NCBI GenBank assembly: GCA_947247005.1
Contig: OX365944.1
Span: forward strand, 18,203,501-18,267,500
DNA from: Spisula solida
Lineage: Eukaryota > Mollusca > Bivalvia > Venerida > Mactridae
DNA length: 64,000 nucleotides
Direction of reading: 5' to 3'
Position 1 is the first letter of the stretch. Every line of letters begins with the position of its first letter. The notes below the pieces were generated by a model, which saw only the letters and a list, made by a program, of their open reading frames with translations, was not told the origin of the DNA and did not search any database. This document shows, piece by piece, positions 31,437 to 42,870 of this stretch. A program made the position numbers and the translations under genes.

Positions 31437-31674
31437 TGTAGTATTTGTACGTCGGAACAGCGGGCCGGCTGTTCCAACCATAACAAGTGGTATCAGCCAA
31501 TCAGAAGCGTCCTGGTCTGACGTATGCGCTGGGCCAGGCTTGTCAGCATGTGTTCGCTCTCTGTGCATTAATACCTGATACTGGAAAGACGTACCCGAAG
31601 TTTCTACTTCCCACTTAGGTGAGTTAAACTTACATACTGTCTTACTGTATTCCATGTAGTGACAATTCACTACA
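31437..31674 (+). repeat. 3' LTR
   Basis: 238 bp, identical to the 5' LTR in every base I compared, including the donor-like AGGTGAGT and the terminal 8-bp hairpin. Identity means little time since insertion. Confidence 0.95.
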
Positions 31675-31678
31675 AAAG
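31675..31678. repeat. Target site duplication (right)
   Basis: AAAG directly after the 3' LTR, matching 21860-21863. Confidence 0.9.
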
Positions 31679-31860
31679 GAACATTCCTGATGAATTATAA
31701 TGCAACGTCAAGCAGTTTCTCAGAAGAAGACTTCTATATAGCCATATAGTTGAAACTAGCCCCGCTCCTGGCAGCCATGCTTTTTGTTTGCTTTACTATT
31801 CAGTGCACTATTTTTATAGTTTAAATTAAGACACTATTGGTTTATGAGTCAATTGTAAAA

Positions 31861-32460
31861 AGATTATATTAAGTCAGACAGGGAAGGCAGCACTTAACTT
31901 AACCAGCCAAGCACATAAAACATTAAAACCCTACAAAGCACGATGCCCAACCGACCCAACCGAGCACATGAAACACATACAAGGCACAATGCCCAACAAA
32001 ACAAGCTGTCGAAAAGTATAACAAATTAATAGTTTCAGCAACCAAAAACCTTAATGCTCTAGCTGAATGACCAAGTTTCTACAGCAAAACGACTATAATG
32101 CCTAGTTTTAGCTGTCAGAAATCTTAAAACGAAGAAGTGCCCAACACACTGCCATCAACGAAAATGAATCAGCCCTATTCCCAGCTGTTAAAAAGCTGAA
32201 TGGAAAAGTTTCAGCAAACAAAAGGCGGAATCCCTACGCTGAATGACCTAGATACAACAGTAAAACTGCTGAACTACATAGTTATAGCTGCCACAGTTAG
32301 ATCTATTTGAAAACACAGAGAAAAAAGTAATATAAAGCCCGACAGGGAAAGCAGCACTCACCTTAACCAGCCGAGGACAGAAAACATTAAAACACACAAG
32401 TCACAATGCCCATCTGAACAAGTAAACATCCCAAGTCCAAGCTGGCGAAAAGTATAATCA
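31861..32460. repeat. Dispersed repeat R1, long and short copies
   Basis: Counterpart of 15994-16625 in copy B, with the full R1 at 31861-32300 and a second start at 32331. Small deletions distinguish it from copy A. Confidence 0.75.
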
Positions 32461-33710
32461 ATTAGTTTCAGCAACCAAAAAACTGAATGTCCTTGCTAAA
32501 CGACCCAGTTTCCACAGTAAAACGACTATAATGCTTAGTTCTTTTAAAAATAAAAGAATACTTCATTAGGTACAGAATAGATAGAATTGTCTAGTGTCGT
32601 TGACGTTCGTGTGTATCAGATTTATAATTCCTGAATTGGAAAGGATGTTCCCTAATTTGTTTGTCGTCGAATTACAACAAGGTGATCAGTTTTTTGCCCA
32701 AAAAACAGAACTGGTTTACATTCTTTATTTCATGCCACGATACCCCCAGTTATACACATATCGAACATTAGCAAACTTAATTATTATACAGTAAAATATC
32801 ATTGGGGTATAATATTCAATAGAATAGCAATACATTTATGATAACATTTTAGTATGCAAGTGTTGAATTGTAATAAACGTACTTTGTGGCAAGATACTAC
32901 AATGAATAAATGGAAACTATAATGGAAGACTGCACGTGCAAACAATTCTAAGATCTAAACAAGTACCATGAGTACGGTTTAATATGCACGACATATTTAT
33001 CTAAATCTTACAGATACCCACTGTGCAAACTGTCTGCCTCTCACATAATGTTTCCTTGAACGCAGGGCTGATGTCACCCCGTTGCCAACAAAGATAAACT
33101 AATCGACGTACCACTAATGCGTACTAGCAAGAAAGTAACAACCATTTAATAAGTTGCTTTATGTGTCATTTCTGATGTGTCGTGGTATACTGCACGTGTT
33201 CAGGTAGTGCCTGAATTAAACACGTTACAAAATTACCCTCGTTTAGCACTTGATGAATACAATGAGCTTTCCAATCAATAGAGTCAACATGACATGTCTT
33301 GTGATCTGAAGTGCAGTGAATCAGCCAGTCATTAGTTTTCTATTCCCAATGACAAATATCTTGAAGCATATCCTGCAATTATAAAACTATGGTAGACAAG
33401 TGCGTCATTGAATATTCACACACCACATTATAAAAGCAACCCACTCAATATACAATATCATATTAACTGTTACAGTTAGCATACTTATTCATACACAAGT
33501 TCCTATCTGAAAAGTAACGTAAACAATGAACAATGTACTAACAAGACCCATGTTGAAAGTTACCACAGGGGATAAAACAAAGAAAAAACCTGTTTTATTA
33601 CTTTAAGCAACAATTTATGAAGTGAACATACCCGTACTTGTGCAAATTGATACATATGTGCAATAAAGGGTTAGTTGGAGGGTAATGACTTAATGACACT
33701 GTTTACAATT

Positions 33711-34379
33711 GTGAAGGAATGAGATCGTAACACCATGCATACGGGGTTATATACACATTATCTCTCGATACACGCATGGCAAGAGTTAACTTGGTATACA
33801 GCAAACCTTTGAACTTAGAGCCAACATTACACCACACGTTTCTCGTAAGAATAAACCAACATTATTTCCAATTAATAATTTTGTAATATTTGTCTGAGTA
33901 GCCACTAAACTGACTCATATGTATGCATGTTGTACATGTATTTACATTTAATTGGCTGAAATATTCAGCATTTGTAGCTAAGATATATGGCATAACAATC
34001 AATTTCATTCCATGACAATCAGATAAGACCCTTCACAACCACAATAAAACAATGGTGTCATAAACAAAAGCAAATTTGATGCCCTGTGTCCGTCTGCGTT
34101 TTTTCAGATTGGTAATGCCAATGTTTACTTATTCGTTTCATGGTTCAATGGACCACTGTAGCGAATTTACATAGACAGAACATCGAGTTACAATTCATGG
34201 GTAGCCAATAACACGCACACAAAATTTCGTTGAGAAATATTAATATGAAATAAAAAAGTTATCTTGATTTGCATTAGTATTGCGTTTTCAAAGCCGCTCA
34301 GTGTACATAGAATCTATAGAGCCTGAGGCAAAATAACTATGCATCATCTCCACGTGCTTTATTGTTGCAATTATACCAA
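33711..34379. other. No gene
   Basis: AT-rich. Near 33890 a short segment (GTCTGAGTAGCCACTAAACT) recurs at about 38740 and 59855. Confidence 0.5.
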
Positions 34380-34760
34380 TAACTGAGCATGACTACCATA
34401 AAGATAACATAAACTCGGACAGGGAGCATAAATGTAACAAAGATGAACATTAAAAAAGACCTCTAAGTCTGGTGTAATAGTGTAATTAGTGCACGTCACA
34501 ATAACTATCGCAACTCTGAACTGAACAAGAATATTCCTAATTCATTACAAAATCGGTCCATTACAAAAAATGTCATCTGAATTCTCTGAATGAGTTGGAA
34601 GACATGGCAGATCAATGTGGTCGCTCAAAGTTTACATACTTCCAACACGCCTTGCCATAAATCATAACATAGCGTAGCTATTGATCCCTGGGTAGTCCAG
34701 ACTTGTAGGCAATGATAAAACAATTTTAAGAACAAACAATTTGGCAAGGTATCAAAATAC
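34380..34760. repeat. Dispersed repeat R3, copy 1
   Basis: Contains AGTTGGAAGACATGGC, CACGCCTTGCCATAAATCAT and GTAGCTATTGATCCCTGGGT. The reverse complement of the same series is at about 61500-61870. Confidence 0.6.
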
Positions 34761-35689
34761 ACAGAATTAATTGGCTTTAATTAATTATTAAAAGTGTAAT
34801 AGTTTAATAACATTAATATGTAAAAACACACCAATTGCGTGTAAAAATGCCGAAAAAGCGTGTGTCATAATTATGTAAAGTGTATTTAAAGACGCATTAC
34901 CTTATATTAAATTATTCTATTTGAAGTCTTGGAACGTGAATACGTTAGTTGTGTAGTTTTTACGGTTGTGCATACGTTAATAAACAAGATGGATGTGTTT
35001 TCCGGAGCTAGTGTGTTATGTAACTTTCCCTTAAAACATCTAAAAAATAATTCACGTTAAGCTTTAAAATGATGACAAAAAATTATTAACACGATAAGTT
35101 TCGTTCGCTTTCTTCACAGAATCTGTATAAGTAATGATAAACGAAATATAAGCATTTGCTTTGTTTGTAGTGACCGGAATACGAGTACTTAAAATTGTCC
35201 CACTTTAATAAAATATCTAAAAATACCAAGTGTTATTTCCCTGTGTACAAAACGGGTTTTGTTTTTGAAATGTCTCCAATGATGACATTTCTATATACAG
35301 ATGAGTAAGTACTTAAAGTTGTACCACCTTAAAAATATTGACGCCATTTGAAAGAAAAAGAACACTCTTATATGTAGGCGTTATTAAAGCGAATAATATG
35401 TACTTTTATAGTGCTTGCATAACATAAGAAATATGATTTAATGTAAGTATGTAATTTATTAAGAATATAACATGAAATGAAACTATGCATGATGTGAAAA
35501 TATAGCATTAAGTGACCCCTTTTACCGTGTACAAACTACAAAATTTCGTAAAATTTTGACGTTACGCGTTTTGTGTTACGCTTATGTGTCGCAACTTTTG
35601 ACGTTACGTCATAATCATCAATGTATGAATACATGATTAAATATGATGAAATATGAAGAACATAATGTGTTCTATACTATTTTGGAAAG
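34761..35689. other. No recognisable feature
   Basis: Very AT-rich. No convincing gene, RNA or repeat is seen. Confidence 0.5.
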
Positions 35690-38060
35690 GTAACATTGGC
35701 TCGGTAATCCAATTACAATATTACATTGTATATTGCAACTTTTGGGTTTTGTCATAACGTAATCAATGACTTCAATATATTTCCAAATAAACATAGACAT
35801 ACTATTTTGCAGTGCTCTGTATTGTATCCGTTGTTCCCCCAAACAATATCTAATTTGACATATATGATATGTGTTATTCTTGTAAACACTTCGTCCTTAC
35901 ATAATTACACACTCGTTACGCCAGTCACAAACGCATTCAGTCACAAGCTTATACTCTTCCCTACAAGATATACCCAGTCCTATATCACGACCGAAAGCGC
36001 ATTTCTGTTAGTAAATAATGTAATTGGCAGCATTGTGTTAAAACAAAAAATAAACATAATTACGGATACCTTATGCATGTATGTATAAGTGTATGTAACG
36101 CCAATGGAGACGTTTCATTTCCATTTATGAGGATACATATTTTGAAGAAGCTCAATTCCGCTGATTAAGCAGAGCAATCACATATCAACACCCGTTGGTC
36201 GACGCTCAGATTTGAAAAACGTTTACATGTTCACTCCACTCTCATTCTAGAAAATGTCAACACTCCACGCTCAGTTGGGAAAATGTTACTACTTAAGTGT
36301 GTGTCGCTATACAAAAAGATACTTGAATGACACATAGGAAAGACAAAACAATATTGTTGAGGTGTTTTGTTCAAGCGACAGATGCTCTCTGGAGATGTGG
36401 TATGGTTTAAAACATAGTTGGTCTTTTTTAAGCTTCCATCGGATTTGTGGAACTTTTGAGGTTAAACTTTCCTTCTGAAATTCGAAAACAAATAATTAAG
36501 TTAGATAATAGCGTACGTTTTGTTATTCAATAAGCTCTCGTCTGTGTAATGTATAATAGCATCAGAGAAGGAATTTGACTGTTGACCCCAGCCTTACGAA
36601 ATTAGGCAGCCTTTCAAAAGTATTCCCTGATACTTCAGAAAAATTGTTTGGACTGTTCCCCAAACAGACATGAAATAACTATATACTAACATACCGTAAC
36701 ATACGTAATGTTAATGTATACCTAGCAATGTTTGACAAATAATCACGTATGATTAATATGTTACTATTCTGATATTGTTTTGGATTATGTTTAGTCAACG
36801 AGCTTCATGTATGTTTACAAAAAACATAACAAAACGAAAAATACTAGTTTTCATTAAATACTCGAACAAATAGTTCAAAACGAAACTTTTTTGTCATATT
36901 TATTGATGGAATCAGTCTAGTCAATCCATAAAGGTTAAACGATGAAGTACTTTCCACGAAAAAGATCTACAAGGACCTGAAACGAACATTATATAGAACC
37001 ATAACGTCAATCAATAGAACACCACTTCCATAATAACAGCTACAGTACGAGTGCGGAAAGTCACATTTCCCGAGAGATTGGTGCATGTAGAATTATCGCC
37101 TTGGTTCGACATCCGACATAAATGTCAGAAGGAATATAACGGTTTAGAGCGATGGTTTTCTTTCACACAGAACGACACACTTTTGCAAGAAAATATGCTG
37201 AACGATAGCTAGCCATTAATTCTCTAGAATACTTTTAGTCCTTTAATACGTATATATAACACTGCATCGTTGCAGACGAATACAGTTACTTAATACAGGA
37301 ATTATAGTCCCGTCTTTTTACTAGATTGTGAAAGGAGTCTCAGTAGACGTTTATTTCATTTATTGGGTCGTTGTTATTACTCAGAGGGATTAGACGTGTT
37401 CCGTGTCATATAATGCAAATTACCGTCATCTGTGAAATGTGAGTACGCATGAAACATATTAACCATATATAATAGGAATGTAAATCTACGACATGTAATT
37501 GTTTTGCGACTTTTTTATTGTGTACGAAATCAAAGTAGACTAGCTAATGAATAGTCAACCGCGGTATCTGCGTTCATTGGTTTCAAATAGTTATGGAACA
37601 TGCCATCACGCAGTCAACGAAAACACAATTGCCAACGAAAAGGATATAAGTATAAGTAATAAGAGTAACATAAAGAGGTGTTGATACGAGCTAAGCAGCG
37701 CCTAGACTACCCACGCTAAAGACATAGAACGAACCATCCATATCCAAAAAAAAAGGATATTTCAAGCAAGCCTTTATGCTCATCCCGCAATGAATGAAAC
37801 ATTGTGGACTTTGAGTTTCGTGCGTAGTTAACCATAAAGGCGGGTAATTTTAAATAATTAATTATGCTGAAATGAAGTACCCAATGACTTTTTACAGCCG
37901 CCACGCTGCACTTAAGTCAACTCTCCGTTGTATTTGAATGAACTCGTCCAGATAAATAGGGTAAACTCCAATGAACCAGCAATACCGTACACTCATTGGT
38001 CGTACACACAACCATAATTTCCTACCTAATCCTCCTTAAACATTGAAACACCACCAATCA
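35690..38060. repeat. Segment R4, copy 1 (diverged duplicate of 62120-64000)
   Basis: Matches 62120-64000 in the same order with many substitutions and indels: AAGCTCAATTCCG at 36148 and 62568, CACTGCATCGTTGCAG at 37259 and 62899, GAAAGGAGTCTCAGTAG at 37329 and 62980, and CCGCCACGCTGCACTTAAGT at 37900 and 63882. The longest open frame (to 36088) has no ATG at its 5' end and is not conserved in the other copy, so no gene is called. Confidence 0.8.
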
Positions 38061-39016
38061 CTGGTAAAATACGAAATACTCAATGATACAATAGAGTTCT
38101 GGTTCAAACCCTATTATTTTATTATTTACAGGAATGACCAATACACAGCAAAGTTTACTTAGACTTGATACAAATCATGAGTTTGTGTAAAACCCCATAC
38201 TAATTGCTGTTTTCCGCGTATCCAAATATTTACTTAACCACCTTATTGGTATCACATTGTACTACGATGAAATAAATGCACTTTTTATCTTCACTTATTT
38301 GTTTGGAATACATTATCGTTAGCTTTTTAATATAAAACCTTTCCCTGCACGACGTCGTTATTCATAGTGGTGTCTCTAAAACAAATTGCTAAACGACAAA
38401 CATGATATATTTGTATCAAATTCTAATTGAATAACGGCTGTAGGTTCTAATGTTTCAAATATTTCATTATTTCAGTCTAGACTGTCTTTAACGGAAACAT
38501 AAGGTTATGATGGTAGGTCGCAATATATGGAGTCGTTTGGTAAATTATCATGTAGCACAATACACCACTTGTTTCTTTGCTCTGAGAAAAACATGGCTAT
38601 TCCAACCCCTACGGACTACATAAAATCATCGTTAAACTACGCTCATCTACTAACGCCTGTGTATTTGTCCCTGGGGTAAATAAATTTCGGGATAAAAAAA
38701 CGGAAACCTACTACAAGTAATATAAAATCACGTTATTTGTCTGGGTAGCCACTTTACTGAGTTATGAACGATTTACAGAAAATGTAGACGTCTAGCTGTC
38801 GTAAACATGGTTTATGCTTGAGTCAATAACTTCGAATAACATATTTGATGGCACAAACATTTTTTTGTATTACTTTGTAATTGTACGTCCGAAAAATTTG
38901 ATGAACGTAATTGAGATAATTTTACAATGTGACACAACAGGAAAGAGAATCTAGTGATTCCCATCAAACATATTATTTAACTATTTTGTTATACTATTTC
39001 AAATTTGCAAAATTAT
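38061..39016. other. No gene
   Basis: AT-rich. About 38735-38850 resembles 59850-59960. Confidence 0.5.
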
Positions 39017-40640
39017 GATAACAAAATCGGACAGGGCAGCCAACTCTCAACAGAAGCAGCAGAGCACGGAAGACACAAAATGGAAACCCTCATAACGTGG
39101 GTAAGGGTCAACAGACAATAAATCATCATAACCTGGGTAAGGATCAACAGACAATAAATCACCATAACCTGGGTATGGGTCAACAGACAATAAATCACTA
39201 TAACCTGGGTAAGGGTTAACAGACAATAAATCACCATAACCTGGGTAAGGGTCAACAGACAATAAATCACCATAACCTAGGTAAGGGTCAACAGACAATA
39301 AATCACCATAACCTGGGTAAGGGTTAACAGACAATAAATCACCATAACCTGGGTAAGGGTGAACAGACAATAAATCACCATAACGTGGGTATGGGTCAAC
39401 AGACAATAAATCACCATAACGTGGGTAAGGGTCAACAGACAATAAATCACCATAACCTGGGTAAGGGTCAACAGACAACAAATCACCATAACGTGGGTAA
39501 GGGTCAACAGACAATAAATCACCATAACGTGGGTAAGTGTTAACAGACAATAAATCACCATAACCTGGGTAAGGGTCAACAGACAATAAATCACCATAAC
39601 CTGGGTAGGGGTCAACAGACAATAAATCACCATAACCTGGGTAAGGGTCAACAGACAATAAATCACCTTAACCTGGGTAAGGGTCAACAGACAATAAATC
39701 ACCATAACCTGGGTAAGGGTCAACAGACAATACATTACCATAACGTGGGTAAGGGTCAACAGACAATAAATCAACATAACGTGGGTAAGGGTTAACAGAC
39801 AATACATCACCATAACCTGGGTAAGGGTCAACAGACAATAAATCACCATAACCTGGGTAAGGGTCAACAGACAATAAATCACCATAACCTGGGTAGGGGT
39901 CAACAGACAATAAATCACCATAACCTGGGTAAGGGTCAACAGACAATAAATCACCATAACCTGGGTAAGGGTCAACAGACAATAAAACACCATAACCTGG
40001 GTAGGGGTCAACAGACAATAAATCACCATAACCTGTGTAAGGGTCAACAGACAAAAAATCACCATAACCTGGGTATGGGTCAACAGACAATAAATCACCA
40101 TAACGTGGGTAAGGGTCAACAGACAATAAATCACCATAACCTGGGTAAGGGTCAACAGACAATAAATCACCATAACCTGGGTAAGGGTCAACGGACAATA
40201 AATCACCTTAACCTGGGTAAGGGTCAACAGACAATGAATCACCATAACCTGGGTAAGGGTCAACTGACAAAAAATCACCATAACCTGGGTATGGGTCAAC
40301 AGACAATAAATCACCATAACCTGGATAAGGGTCAACAGACAATGAATCACCATAACCTGTGTAAGGGTCAACAGACAAAAATTCACCATAACCTGGGTAA
40401 GGGTCAACAGACAAAAAATCACCATAACCTGGGTATGGGTCAACAGACGAAAAATCACCATAACCTGGGTATGGGTCAATAGACAATAAATCACCATAAC
40501 CTGGGTAAGGGTCAACAGACAATAAATTACCATATTGTGGGTAAGGGTCAACAGACAATAAACACAATGCCAACCTACAAAGCTGCATCCAACGGAAACA
40601 ATACAATTATCATTTTAAAGCCGTCGTATGCAGTTGGCAA
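39017..40640. repeat. R1-like element hosting a minisatellite
   Basis: The flank AATCGGACAGGGCAGCC and AGAGCACGGAAGACAC resembles the start of R1. After the array AAACACAATGCCAACCTACA matches the CACAATGCCCAAC part of R1. The minisatellite therefore sits inside an R1-family element at the point where other copies have short GAAAACATTAAAACAC units. Confidence 0.6.
39089..40563. repeat. 36-bp minisatellite, about 41 units
   Basis: The unit can be read as AATAAATCACCATAACCT followed by GGGTAAGGGTCAACAGAC, 36 bases, repeated for about 1475 bases. Variants are confined to a few positions (CCTGGG/CGTGGG, AAGGG/ATGGG, CAACAG/TAACAG). As the unit is a multiple of three and lacks stops in several frames, long open frames appear on both strands (up to 424 codons on the minus strand, 12-residue period). 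They have no non-repeat domain and are not called as genes. Confidence 0.97.
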
Positions 40641-41412
40641 GTAACAAGGACAACCGTAGAACCATAGGCAACCACTCAGGGCTTAAACTAGTTAATTCAA
40701 AGACGTATGTCTATTTTTGTGACGTCTTGTGTTACATTCCATTGTTAATACTAACTTTGTTTCTACACATAATTCCTGATATCTAATACACTGTATTTAA
40801 TCACATAACCTGCGGCCCAACAGTACCGTAATGCCGTGTCAAAAATATCGTTCAGCATCCCATTTTGTGCTAAATCTATTTAAATAAGCTTGACGTGACG
40901 GCCTTGAGGTGTCACACCAGTACAATTTCTGCCTATCAAATCTATGTAAACTGACTCAATTTCGCATCTTTCACTGGGTTACCCTGAAGTTCCGAATTAT
41001 TTCCTGTGGCTGTTGTCATAAAATACACTTACTGTCATAATGGGCCATATAAGATGGCAAGTTGAACGATTCGTTCTCCAATACACGGCAGCCGACACGA
41101 CAAGCAAACCTTTCCAGTCTACATCAAGTAAAAAATAATCGTGAAAAAATCAATTAAAACATTACTATCTGTTTAAGTTTATAGTTTAATATTTATTTGA
41201 TGAAACTTACTATTTCTATAAATAAATGTATACCCAATGGCGTTCTACAATGTCTAGAACAATTACATATATAAAGATTTTCAAAATGCGATAGATAATT
41301 ATAAAATGATGATAAAGCATGATCTTAAAAGACAAATGATCATCTTATAACAGTGATAAAATGGTTGCAGGAGTTTCATACTTGTAATGTTTAAAACAAG
41401 TAATAAAACTCT
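40641..41412. other. No gene; one palindrome-related segment
   Basis: At 40799-40870 ATCACATAACCTGCGGCC and the following GCCGTG/ATATCGTTC parts are the reverse of the palindrome at about 19500-19570. Confidence 0.5.
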
Positions 41413-41760
41413 CTAAAAAGTATTATGTCCCCTTTTTCTTGAAACTGTCTTGAAAATAGACTCCGAGTTTGTGATTTCCATTTGGTAAATTGTTCCACAA
41501 CTTAGGACCAATTGTTCCAAAACTTCTATCATTGAAAGTCTTATATTTGTTAAAAGGAACGTCACAATAACAGTCGGACACAGTATCTCAAACATCACCT
41601 ACATTTAATCCTAGTTTTTAACGACAACTTATGCAGATCAAACATATTTATAACAAAATAGAACAAATTTAGCACACCTATTTTGAATACGCTGCATCTT
41701 TTTAATTGCACTTTCAGCTATTCCATACAGAAGCACATTTCAAAAATCAAGGTTGGTTAT
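41413..41760 (-). pseudogene. LINE ORF2 C-terminal remnant
   Basis: On the minus strand, broken frames translate to two blocks typical of the end of CR1/L2/Jockey-type LINE reverse transcriptases. One is GIAESAIKKMQRIQNRCAKF (about 41680-41740), matching the loop where 'LQR-QN-A' is conserved. The other is DRSFGTIGPKLWNNLP (about 41465-41545), matching the conserved 'F-GP-LWN-LP' motif. Stops and frame changes lie between them, so it is a dead 5'-truncated copy. The LINE clade cannot be assigned from this piece. Confidence 0.75.
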
Positions 41761-42090
41761 ACTGGGTAAACCAAAGATAAAACTAGAATCTCAGTTGAAG
41801 GTCTAGTTAAGTATTTTCTGATATTCTTTATTTTCTTGACAGACAACTACATTTTACGTTCGGTCAACAATCAACTGTTTCCACATTAAAACAGTACTCG
41901 AACATACAGGAATGTTTTATAGCATACTATGCACCGGAAGCATTTTTGACCAGTGTAACACCTTGATCTGTTCAGGACGTCAGGATAATTTCAACGTCCG
42001 TAAGAAGTTGCGCTCATTGTAGCGCGTAATTTTGATTGAAACCTATGCATCATACATCATCATTTTTAACGATTATGAACTTTCTCTAAG

Positions 42091-42240
42091 GTCCTGTAAA
42101 AGATAGTATCTTATACGCGTGCTCATTACATACGAGTTTTATTAAACTCGTTGACAAAGTTTCGCGTCGTACTATTTTGTCAACTCGTTTAAAAACTCGT
42201 ATGCAATGAGCACTAATGCAAGATGCTCTCTTATGTAATA
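42091..42240. repeat. Hairpin element H3
   Basis: The arms GTGCTCATTACATACGAGTT (42119) and AACTCGTATGCAATGAGCAC (42193) are complementary, with inner arms AACTCGTTGACAAA and TTTTGTCAACTCGTT. The outer flanks AAGATAGTATCTTATA and ATGCAAGATGCTCTCTTATG carry the family's end motifs. Its arm sequence is like H1 and H2. Confidence 0.8.
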
Positions 42241-42559
42241 GATTCCTATTTTAAGTCCCCATGACCCCTACTGTAAGTGTAACACCCACCTCTAGTACTT
42301 CCTGATTGATTGATACTATAAAACAATTACTTCAACTTCTTTGAACCAATATAATGCAAATACGTCGTCTTCTGGCAATTTAGCAAAATAGCAAAAGCAT
42401 TTAACTATTCACTTAACTCGTCTTATTCGCTACAATATCGCAAAACCAAGCTATGTTATCTAAAATTATGTGCAGTAGAATGGAATTGCCTTATAGCAAA
42501 TTAATTTCTTACTAATTAACAATGTGCGCTTCTTTACACTGCATGACACGTTATGTTCC

Positions 42560-42870
42560 TTAATTAACCAGTAAATTAAAACCATGGCCCTGATGGCGGG
42601 GGATAGCCGGGAACTGACCCGTGTTTTTACCTTTCCGACGTCCCCGGCACTACCATGCGAATGCGGGGCTTTTGTTTCGCCCAAAATAGCGGAGAAATAT
42701 AGCCGTGACTATACACGTGATGTATAGGGCAGGACAATTTGCGGGGATTTACCATCTGAACGGCCCTTGGGGCAGGGGTTATAAGAATTGTTTGAAAAAG
42801 CAAAAGTAAAGATCCCGCCATTCCCCGGGGCTTGGGACCGTGGTTGAAATTGACTTGTGCACAAGAGCAG
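42560..42870. repeat. GC-rich island, probable repeat fragment
   Basis: About 300 bases with clearly higher GC than the surroundings (GATGGCGGGGGATAGCCGGG, GACGTCCCCGGCACTACC, CCGCCATTCCCCGGGGCTTG). Short minus-strand frames cross it without a recognised domain. Composition suggests inserted DNA; its class is unknown. Confidence 0.45.

Larger units (their letters stand above)
21864..31674 (+). mobile_element. Ty3/gypsy-type LTR retrotransposon with HhH, PHD, C2H2 and TatD modules
   Basis: The unit is 9811 bp with two 238-bp LTRs, a 4-bp target duplication, a primer-binding site 2 bases after the 5' LTR and a G-rich tract before the 3' LTR. Gene order is HhH, Gag, protease, RT, RNase H, integrase, PHD, C2H2 frame, TatD. 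RT and RNase H lying before integrase places it with Ty3/gypsy (Metaviridae-like) elements. No envelope gene is seen: the frames after Pol lack a signal peptide and look intracellular. This copy has an integrase frameshift, several in-frame stops and a changed RNase H catalytic position, so it is unlikely to move on its own. The LTRs show no difference that I can read. Confidence 0.95.
18856..33710. repeat. Tandem segmental duplication, copy B (split by the retrotransposon)
   Basis: Second copy of the 6.4-kb unit. The left part is 18856-21863 and the right part 31675-33710, with the LTR element in between. Compared with copy A it carries hairpin H2 at 19202-19575. It lacks the MITE, the hairpin H1, about 275 bases (matching 15636-15915) and about 860 bases (matching 17356-18215). 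Confidence 0.9.

Noticed and set aside
35726..36088. 120-codon open frame
   Set aside because: It starts with TTG, has no domain, and its counterpart in the diverged duplicate near 62150-62510 does not keep the frame.
39089..40563. CRISPR-like or telomere-like array
   Set aside because: Units are contiguous without unique spacers, the DNA is eukaryotic, and the GGGTAAGGG part is only a portion of a 36-base unit.
39047..40606. Several long open frames on both strands (up to 424 codons)
   Set aside because: They lie almost entirely in the 36-bp minisatellite, whose length is a multiple of three and which lacks stops in several frames. There is no non-repeat domain, and different frames are equally open.
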